Of a stretch of DNA of 30,916 nt, positions 18,601-26,000 are shown piece after piece. The notes beneath the pieces are model-generated. The model was not told the origin of the DNA. It was given only the letters and a program-made list of their open reading frames with translations, and did not search any database. The first letter of the stretch is position 1, and each line of letters opens with the position of its first letter. This stretch comes from Candidatus Aminicenantota bacterium. GTDB lineage: Bacteria > Acidobacteriota > Aminicenantia > UBA2199. Where the stretch lies: NCBI GenBank assembly GCA_020355945.1, contig CP070627.1, positions 7,417,162-7,448,077 on the forward strand, given 5' to 3'. Made by a program: the position numbers and the translations under genes.

Positions 18601-19797
18601 ACACGGTTTATTGTGGTAGGGGGCGAGCCGGTCCAGCAGATAGAGGAAGCCCGGGACATGGAATTTGCCATTGAATACTCAACACCCGGGGTTTCTTTGC
18701 GGCATCCTTCTCAAGAAGCCAGCTTACAGGAAAAATATATCGATTCGTTTGTAAGGCCCTTTGACCTGGCACGCGCCCCACTGTTCAGGGTTGGGCTGGT
18801 AAGATTGGAAAAAGAGAAACACTTGTTTATGGTGGATATGCATCATATCATTGGTGACGGTGTATCCATAGGGGTATTAATCAGGGAATTCACCCAACTT
18901 TACGAAGGTGAAGTCTTAGCTTCGCTGCGAATCCAGTACCGGGATTATGCGGTATGGCAGCAGGGAATGGCGGTATCCGGTGAACTGGAACAGCAGGAGA
19001 CCTATTGGTTAAAACAGTTGGATGCTGACCTGCCTGCGCTTCATTTACCCCTGGATTATCCCAGACCTGCCATGATGAGTTTTGAGGGTCGTTGGTTGGA
19101 TTTCCAGGTATCTGCTGCAGTTACGGAAAAACTCAAAAAACTGGCCCAACAAAATGATGCCACATTATACATGGTCCTGCTGGCTGCTTACAGTGTATTG
19201 CTGCACAAGTATACCGGCCAGGAAACCATTGTGGTGGGCTCGGCTGTTGCCGGTCGTTCCTATCCGGACCTGGAAAACATCATCGGTGTATTTTTAAATA
19301 CCCTGGCAATCAAGAGTAATCCTTTAGACCACCTGGCTTTTGTTCGTTTCCTTCAGCAAGTCAAAGAAAATGCCTTAGGTGCTTATGAGAACCAGGATTA
19401 CCAGTTTGAAGAGTTGGTAGAAAAGCTTCACAACAAACGAGATTACAGCCGAAATCCCATTTTTGATACCATGCTGAATTTCATCAACATGGATATCCCG
19501 GAAATTAAACTAAGCGATCTGAAATTGCTCCCTTATAAAATGGAGAGTACGGCAGTTAAGCTGGATATTAAGATCAATGCGTGGGAAGAGCATGGTGTGC
19601 TGCGCTGCACCCTGGATTATGCCAGCAAACTCTTTAAAGCCGAGACCATGGATACTTTTATCAGGAATTTTCTCATGATCATCGATATAATCGTAGAAAA
19701 CCCGGGCATAAAGATATCCGATATCCAATTAATTCCAGAAGAAGTAAAAAAAGAGATGATCGATGATTTCAGCGAAGAACTGGAGTATGAGTTTTAA
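15634..19797 (+). CDS. NRPS: half-C, A-T, C
   Basis: This is a one-amino-acid module whose A-T pair is probably served by the terminal C domain of the synthetase at 9068-13930. By residue, numbered from ATG 15634: C-lobe-only condensation remnant 1-256 beginning at ERDYWLNKLSG; A 270-830 with TSGSTGSPKG near 453, NHYGPAET near 590, YRTGDL near 714 and NGK near 822; T with Ser879 (GGHSL); C 934-1375 with HHIIGDG at 1070-1076. The acidic tail ends SEELEYEF. The by-eye specificity residues DAHFQAHVV match no code I can name. The A domain carries in-frame repeats at 16534-16599 and 17636-17772, but its A2-A3 linker looks ordinary. The start is chosen from the Shine-Dalgarno at 15622, which shortens the longest possible ORF by 11 codons. 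A terminator-like hairpin follows the gene. Confidence 0.92.
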   Translation: MASNEITKERTKAASQKVKERDYWLNKLSGEWQKTSFPFSFSYDSTRPGGPKFLENITSRFSFSGESFSDLMRLSNNSDHRLFMILVAQLVLLLYKYTGNTDIMVGAPIYQQEAEGNFVNTVLTLRNSFAPHITFKQLLLQVRQVLIEATEHQNYPIETLLHKLDLAVSPGGGDDFPLFDITILLENVHNKDYINHIHTNMYFYFRRWQQEVEGTVEYNPARYSAAAVERLIGHYKYLVHRLMASLDSRLLDIQILSEEEKNQLLFDFNETVGEYPAGKTIHWLFADQVEQTPDSIAVIGTHELHELHESTPLKETGGLAPLSKLISLTYKELNKKSNQLAHHLQEKGVKPDTIAAIMAERSPEMIIGILGILKASGAYLPIDPNYPEERKKYMLTDSGVGLLLTNLDKNALGYIPGKIEIINVETPGIYCSEGNNLPYPAKDSNPVYLVYTSGSTGSPKGVMLEHKNVVNLIHFDLHHTNLDFRKVLQFHTIGFDASFHEIFCALLTGGELVLVDEETRLDIPALFKMVEKNRIPTLFLPMSFLRIIFNDEAYASRFPGCVKHIQTAGEQVVINHRLKRFLQENHVYFHNHYGPAETHVVTTLTLEPTQDIPELPAIGKPILNTRIYILDKEKQLLPVEVPGELYIGGIQVGRGYLNRPELTAEKFCLRQGCGAPTLLGGALFENFLLVTGKEICYMSHRSYMSYISYMSYIYRTGDLARWLPDGNIEFLGRVDTQVKVRGFRVEPGEIESRLMDIDYIKETVVIDRTDKAGERYLCAYVAADSEINSAELRDFLAKTLPDYMVPAYFIQLDRIPLSPNGKVKRDALPPIEAAAVKRTYAAPRNEIEKELCQLWCEVLGLAKNTIGIEDNFFELGGHSLKATILITKIYKTFGVKLILGELFNQPTIKGLAQLIKNAGSETFTAIEPTEKKEYYPLSSAQKRMYIINQLEKESISYNMPSPMILEGDFNQGKFSALCRELILRQEGLRTRFIVVGGEPVQQIEEARDMEFAIEYSTPGVSLRHPSQEASLQEKYIDSFVRPFDLARAPLFRVGLVRLEKEKHLFMVDMHHIIGDGVSIGVLIREFTQLYEGEVLASLRIQYRDYAVWQQGMAVSGELEQQETYWLKQLDADLPALHLPLDYPRPAMMSFEGRWLDFQVSAAVTEKLKKLAQQNDATLYMVLLAAYSVLLHKYTGQETIVVGSAVAGRSYPDLENIIGVFLNTLAIKSNPLDHLAFVRFLQQVKENALGAYENQDYQFEELVEKLHNKRDYSRNPIFDTMLNFINMDIPEIKLSDLKLLPYKMESTAVKLDIKINAWEEHGVLRCTLDYASKLFKAETMDTFIRNFLMIIDIIVENPGIKISDIQLIPEEVKKEMIDDFSEELEYEF
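15680..16400 (+). other. Half condensation domain (C-lobe only) at N-terminus
   Basis: From VKERDYWLNKLSG to ILSEEEKNQLL, this is the second half of a condensation domain, closely similar to that at 5-730 (shared YWLNKLSG, TGNTDIMVGAPI versus TGSSDIIIGSPI, EHQNYPIETLLH versus EHQNFPMEVLLH). HHxxxDG is absent. Because a well-placed Shine-Dalgarno and start precede it, the truncation is genuine and not a window-edge effect. Confidence 0.8.
16534..16560 (+). repeat. CCCACGAATTACAC repeat, in frame in A-domain loop
   Basis: ACCCACGAATTACACGAATT continues with ACACGAA and encodes THELHELHE before the LTYKELN motif. Its first 15 nt are identical to 19801-19815 in the downstream intergenic region. 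Confidence 0.8.
16580..16599 (+). repeat. GGGGGGCTTGCCCCCC hairpin, in frame
   Basis: CAGGGGGGCTTGCCCCCCTG is a variant of the hairpin at 7311-7330, 10587-10606 and 25548-25567. It encodes GGLAPL in the A-domain loop 20 nt after the CCCACGAATTACAC repeat, the same composite order as at 10553-10610. Confidence 0.75.
17636..17700 (+). repeat. GCCTCCGGC / GGGGGGGCGC hairpin repeat in A6-A7 loop
   Basis: GCCTCCGGCAGGGGTGCGGC, then CACCC, then TTAGGGGGGGCGCTTTTTGA, lies between AEKF and YRTGDL. GGGGGGGCGCTTTTTGAAAA is identical to part of the equivalent loop in the synthetase at 20075-27535. It is followed by the TCCTATA microrepeat. Confidence 0.65.
17721..17772 (+). repeat. TGTCCTATA microrepeat before A7 motif
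   Basis: Six degenerate units of about 9 nt (TGTCCCATA, GGTCATATA, TGTCCTATA, TTTCCTATA, TGTCCTATA and similar) encode a Met/Ser/Tyr-rich peptide running into YRTGDL. This is the longest array of the family in the window. Confidence 0.7.
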
Positions 19798-19800
19798 GAA

Positions 19801-19882
19801 ACCCACGAATTACACTGATTACACAGATTTTTTTATATTTTTTTAAAATCTGTGTCAAATTGTGTAATCTGTGGGCTTTTTT
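19801..19882 (+). terminator. Long imperfect hairpin plus T-tract, built from CCCACGAATTACAC-type repeat
   Basis: Just after the TAA at 19795, CCCACGAATTACACTGATTA and its continuation to GATTTT can fold back on AAAATCTGTGTC...GTAATCTGTGGG (about 19802-19875), followed by CTTTTTT. The stem is long but imperfect and A/T-rich, so function as an intrinsic terminator is plausible but unproven. The arms belong to a repeat family also found inside coding regions at 10553 and 16534. Confidence 0.5.
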
Positions 19883-20074
19883 CATGTCAGCCCATCATGA
19901 AGGCTGCGTCCTTCACCCGGAGACATGAAAATCATGCTCTCAATATCTTGAATCTATTGTAGGGGCTTGATTTATCAAGCCCGACCCAGGCAATTGGCAC
20001 ACGGGTTTGATGAATCAAACCCCTACGATCGGATTTATATTACGAAGGACGGTTATTTTCATAACAGGTGACAT
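19883..20074. other. Intergenic remainder upstream of the ThiF-interrupted NRPS
   Basis: This region holds a GTAGGGG...CCCCTAC inverted-repeat block (19959-20026) and a preceding segment, CATGCTCTCAATATC...CTATTGTAG, that is also present in diverged form near 29898-29925. I see no tRNA, no convincing promoter pair and no ORF of note. A promoter for the downstream gene may lie here, but I cannot point to it. Confidence 0.5.
19959..20026. repeat. GTAGGGG...CCCCTAC inverted repeat, intergenic copy 1
   Basis: The block contains GGCTTGATTTATCAAGCC (19964-19981), a near-perfect palindrome, and GGGTTTGATGAATCAAACCC (20003-20022), enclosed by GTAGGGG and CCCCTAC. Both inner palindromes recur unchanged at 29937-29954 and 29977-29996. 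A related GTAGGGACGCGATTTATCGC lies in a coding loop at 24425. Confidence 0.85.
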
Positions 20075-23000
20075 ATGAGAAAAGAAATGACAGAAAGCAA
20101 GACAGCAAATAGAACCATCCAGGCAAGATTGTTTCAAAGCTTTGAGAAGTACCCGGATAATATTGCCATCCGGTGTGAGGGTTACCGGGTGACCTACAAC
20201 CAACTGGCGCGGCAGTCCAATTTCATTGCCAACTGGTTAATTGCTCAAGGGATTGAGAAGGAGTCCTTTATCGGTATTATGGTGGATGATAAGATCAGCT
20301 TGGTTACGATTATACTGGGCATTATAAAAGCCGGGTGTGTATTTGTTCCGCTGGACTCCAATTACCCTGACAAACGCACCCGGGCCATGCTTCTGTCTTC
20401 GGAAACGCCTTATGTGTTTGCCGAAGAAGACAAAATTGAAAAATTAAAAACCCTTCGCCGCCATTTGCCTTTTCACCTGGATATCATTACCATTAATAAG
20501 GGATTTTATTTACCTGGCCTGACCTTGACATTAAGACGCCATGAGGATAAATACAAGCTCAGCGAAGCAGAAAAAACCAGGTATAAGCGGCAGATGCTGC
20601 TGGACGGTTGGGGAATCGAGGGCCAGGAACGGTTAAAGGGTTGTATCGTATTTGCAGCCGGGGCTGGTGGTTCCGGGTCTCCCTTGATTCAACAATTGGC
20701 ATTATGCGGTTTTGGCACGATTATTATTTGTGATTTCGATGAAGTGGAATTATCCAACCTGAACCGCCAGTCCTTGCACGACGAATCGCGTATTGGTATG
20801 AATAAAGCATTATCGGCTAAAATGACAGTGGAACGTATGAATCCCCACATCAAGGTGATTGCCCGACCGGAGAAAATTACGCAGGAGAATGTGTTTGAAC
20901 TGGTAGGAGATGCAGAAATTATCTTTGATAACGTAGACAGCCTGGAAGCCAAGTCCTACCTTTCCGAATGTGCAGTGGCCCGGGGAATTCCTCATATTAT
21001 TTCCTCGATGATTCACATCAATTCTTATGTGTGTATATTCCATACGCCTTATACCCCTTGTTTTCATTGTCTTTATGATAAAAACAAGATTGAAGATATC
21101 CGCAGGGCCGGGACCCTGAAGCAGCATTATGAAATCACGCCCAATTCCGTGGCTTCGCCCTCTCTTTACCAGGCCACTGGTTTTGCGGTCAACGAAGCGG
21201 TAAAAATTTTGCTAGGGATTGGTAAACCCGCCTATAATATTTATTTCCATTTTAATCAATACGGCAGCGCCCATGTGGCAGAGACCGCCGGGTACAAGCA
21301 GATCACGTATCCTTTTAACGATCATTTCCGGGCACTTTCCCGGGACCAGGGTTTTGATTGGGAAACGGGCTGGCATGAAAGTTACGTAGAGGAGATTGCC
21401 ATCAAACCCGATTCCTACTGCCCGGTCTGCAGTCATACCCGCGGGTTGGGGGCGCAAGGAAGCGAAACGCGCCAAAACCGCTCTAAAATTCATGATGAGG
21501 AACCCCTGGACCGTTGTTTTTACGATACCCCGCCGCAAATCAACTACTTACCGGGAGATAAAATCAATATATATTTCACTTCCGGGACCACGGGTCAGCC
21601 CAAAGCAGTATTAGGAAAAAATGAGGGCATGACTCATTTTATCGCCTGGGAGATCAATGAATTTAAGATTCATGAAGGAACCCGGGTGAGTCAAATGACC
21701 TCCCAGTGTCATGATCCGTTTTTACGAGACATATTTGTTCCCCTGTGTGCAGGGGGTACCATTTGTGTCCCGGACACCAGGGAAACCCTGCTGGATAACC
21801 GCCGCATGAAGGAGTGGTTGGAAACTTCCAGGGTGAACGTGGTGCACTGCACCCCGGGTTTATTTAAGATCATGAATGCCGATGGTTTGAGACCCGATCA
21901 TTATGAACACCTGGAATATGTGCTCATGGCAGGGGAAAAAGTCATGCCCCGGGACCTGGAGAATTGGTACCGCATATTTGGAAGCCGGGTACAATTAGTC
22001 AATGTGTACGGTCCCACCGAAACCACGTTAGCCAAACTTTTTTATCGTATTACCCCCCGGGATGTGTCCCGGGAATCGATTCCCATCGGCAGCCCCATAC
22101 CTGGTGCTAAAGTAATCATATTAAACAAAGACATGAAGGTTTGCGGACCCGGTGAAGTGGGGGAAATTTATATCAGGACCCCTTTCAGGAGTTACGGTTA
22201 TTATAAAGACCCGGGATTAACCGCTGAAAAATTTATCAGGAATCCTTTCACCGGCAGCCCGGAAGATATCATTTACAAGACCGGTGACCTGGGAAAAATA
22301 AATAGGGATGGTTATGTTGAGTTTGTAGGTCGGGAAGACCGCCAGGTAAAAATCCGCGGTTTCCGGGTGGAGCTGGATGAGATTGAAAAAAGACTCAGGG
22401 ATTACCCGGGTGTGGAAGAGGCAGTGGTACTATATCGCCCCACCAGTACGGGCAACTATATCCTGTGTGCCTATTTCAAGGGAGAAGGTGAAGTCTCGGT
22501 ACCAGGGTTGAAAGAATACCTCAAACAGGAACTGCCTGATTACATGGTACCGGCGTTTTATATAAAAATAGAGCGATTCCCCTTGAATGCCAATGGGAAA
22601 ATCAATACCAGGGCGCTGCCGGAACCGGATGAAGTGGAACGGAGTTCGTATATTGCCCCCAAAAGTGAATTGGAACGTCGAATGGTGCGGATATGGACGG
22701 AAATCCTGGGTATTGAAAAGATTGGCATTCATGACGGTTTCCTGGACATGGGCGGCAATTCCCTCAATGCCATGAATCTTACCTCGCGGATTTACAAGGA
22801 ATATGACGTCAATCTCCCGTTATCCGTTATTTTTGAAAATCCCACTATTGTGGAGTTGGTATCTATTATCGAAGCCTCAACTGCCAGTATTTATCAAAGC
22901 ATTGAGCCGGTGGAAGAGCGGGAATATTACCCTTTATCTTCTGCCCAGATGCGGATGTTTTTACTCAGGGAGTTTGCCGGTGAAGATGACATCAGTTACA

Positions 23001-26000
23001 ACCAGGCCAAGCCGCTTCTTTTAAAGGGCAAAATTGACAAAGAGCGCCTGGAAAAGGCGTTTAAACATTTGATTGCCCGGCATGATGCTTTACGAACCGG
23101 TTTTGAGATGATCGACGGTCAACCGGTTCAGCGGATTCACCCCGAAGTAGAATTCAAGATTCAATATAATAACAACCATGAAAACCAGGAACAATCAAAA
23201 ATTTTTGTGGATGATTCACGGAACAGGGGCGGTTTTTTTAAAAAGAGCCCCTGGCCGCCGGAGGCAATAATAAAAAACTTTATCCGTCCATTTAATCTCT
23301 CTGGGGCGCCGCTGTTACGGGTAGGATTGGTCAAGATTTCAGGAAATGAACATCTATTGATCTTTGATATCCATCACATCATATCCGACGGTGTCACCAC
23401 CGGGATTTTCATCCATGAAATGATGAAACTGTACCATAATGAACCACTCCCTGTTTTAACTGTCCAGTATAAAGATTACGCCGTATGGCAGCAAGGCATG
23501 CTGCAGGCGAAACCATTAAAAAAACAGGAAAACTATTGGTTAGAGGTATTTAAAGAAGAACCACCGGTGTTGAATCTTTCCACTGATTATCCCCGGCCAG
23601 CGGTCCAGAGTTTTGCCGGTTCCCACTGGAATTTTGATGTAAGTCCCCAACTGGTCCGGCAGTTGGAAATCTTAGCCAGGGAGCATCATGCCACCCTTTA
23701 TATGGTCCTGTTGGCAGCTTATAATACATTGTTGTACCGTTATACCGGCCAGGAAGACATTGTGGTGGGGTCCCCCATTGCCGGTCGCCCTTCCCCGGAT
23801 TTACAACAAATACCCGGTGTATTTATTAATACCCTGGCCATGAGAAACCATCCCACCGGGAGCAAAACCTTTGCTCAATTATTGGCAGAGATTGCGGAAA
23901 ATGCTTTTAAAGCCTATGAAAACCAGGACTATCCTTTTGAAGAACTGGTGGGAAAACTGGAGCCCGGGAGGCACTTAGACCGAAACCCCCTCTTTGACAC
24001 CCTCTTTGTAATGCAAAATATAGAAATGGAACCTATTGTACTGGAAGGACTGGAAGTAAGGCCTTATTCCCTTGACATTCCTACATCAAAGTTCGATATT
24101 TCGTTAAACACGATGGAAACTTCCCAGGGTTTTTTGTTTCAAATCGAGTACTGCACCCGGTTGTTTCGGCAGGAAACCATTGAGCGGTTCAGCCATCATT
24201 TGCTCACCCTGCTGGAAGCCGCGGCTGTTCACCCTGGACAGGCCCTCAACCAGGTAGAGATTTTATCCCCCCGGGAGAAAGAGCAGTTAATACATGACTT
24301 TAATGATACCTATGCCGATTATCCCGAAGATAAGACCATAAATGAGTTATTTGCAGAACAGGTGAAAAAGAGCCCGGACAGCCTGGCTGTTTTTGGCATG
24401 GTCCGGGGTGCAGAACAATACGGCGTAGGGACGCGATTTATCGCGGCCGATTCACGGAAATGCTCTGTAAATGTTACCTATAGGGAATTAAATGAAAAAT
24501 CCGACCAACTGTCCCAAATATTAATAGCAAAAGGCGTTAAAACCGGTGATATCGTCGCTTTACCGGTCAACCGCTCTATCCAAATGATAATCGGGATTAT
24601 GGGGATATTAAAGGCGGGAGGCGCCTATTTGCCCATTGACCCGGGTTTCCCGGAGGAACGTATCGATTACATGTTGGCAGACAGCAACGTCGGAGTTTTG
24701 GTGACAACACCAAAACTCCAGGTTAAGGTTAAGGCTGAGGTTAAGGGGAAATTTATAGAAACCTCAACCTCAACCTGCCAGGTAAGCCCTGCGAACCTGG
24801 CCTATGTCATTTACACCTCCGGTTCCACGGGTAAACCCAAAGGAGTGGCCATCGAGCATAAAAATGTGATGAATTTCATCACTGCCATGAAAGCGGAAAT
24901 TGAATTTTTGCCCGGTAAAACCATACTGGCATTAACCACCATCTCTTTTGATATCTTTCTCCTGGAAACCCTGCTGCCCTTAACCTGTGGTTTAAAAGTC
25001 GTTATCGCCAGTGAACATCATCAAAAAGACCCGCAGTTATTAACGGAATTGATAATGGATAATAAGATCGATATACTACAGGTAACGCCTTCAAGACTTA
25101 AATTATTCCTGCAGGACAGTGGAAACCTGGAATGTCTAAAAGGATTAACCGAATTAATCATTGGCGGCGAAGAGTTACCGGGTGATTTATATGGAAAATT
25201 AAAAGAAAAAAATCCCGGGCAGTCCACGAAAATATACAATGTTTACGGACCTACGGAAACCACGGTCTGGTCCTGCCTTAAATATCTAAACCGGGACCGG
25301 GAAATCACTATTGGAAAACCGATTAAAAATACTTCTATTTATATTGTAGATAAAGATGAAAACCTGCTGCCCGTCGGTGCAGCCGGTGAGTTGTGTATCG
25401 GCGGTGCCGGGGTGGGCCAGGGATATTTAAATCGCCCTGAACTGACTGCAGAGAGATTTTGCCTCCGGCGGCCAGGGGGGGCGCTTTTTGAAAAAACTGC
25501 CCCCCCTGGACCCGCCACTCTCCCCAAAACCTTATCACTAAAGGGAACAAGGGGGCTTGCCCCCTTGTTATATGCCCCCTTGTTATATCACACCGGTGAC
25601 CTGGCTCGATGGCTGCCCAATGGAGAGATCGAGTTTTTAGGACGAATCGATCACCAGGTCAAAATAAGAGGCTTTCGCATAGAAATCGGCGAAATCGAAA
25701 CTCGACTGCTGAACCACAAAGAGATCAAAGAAGCAGTTGTGATTGCCGGTGAAAAAAAAGGAGATAAATACCTGTGCGCCTATATTGTTCCCTGTAATGC
25801 AGAAGCATTTAAGAAAACCTCATCGATTTCAGCGGAATTAAGAGAATTTTTATCTGCAAGTCTGCCGGATTACATGATTCCCTCTTATTTTATGACATTG
25901 AAAGCCATTCCCCTGACCTTCAATGGGAAGGTAGACAGGAAAGCCCTACCCGGGCCGGAAGCCAGGGAAACAGGGGCCTATACCGCCCCTCGCCATAGAA

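Noticed and set aside
20555..21440. Separate ThiF gene produced by a frameshift or misassembly
   Set aside because: The frame is continuous, A-domain motifs are intact on both sides, and there is no internal start with a ribosome site or stop at the edges.
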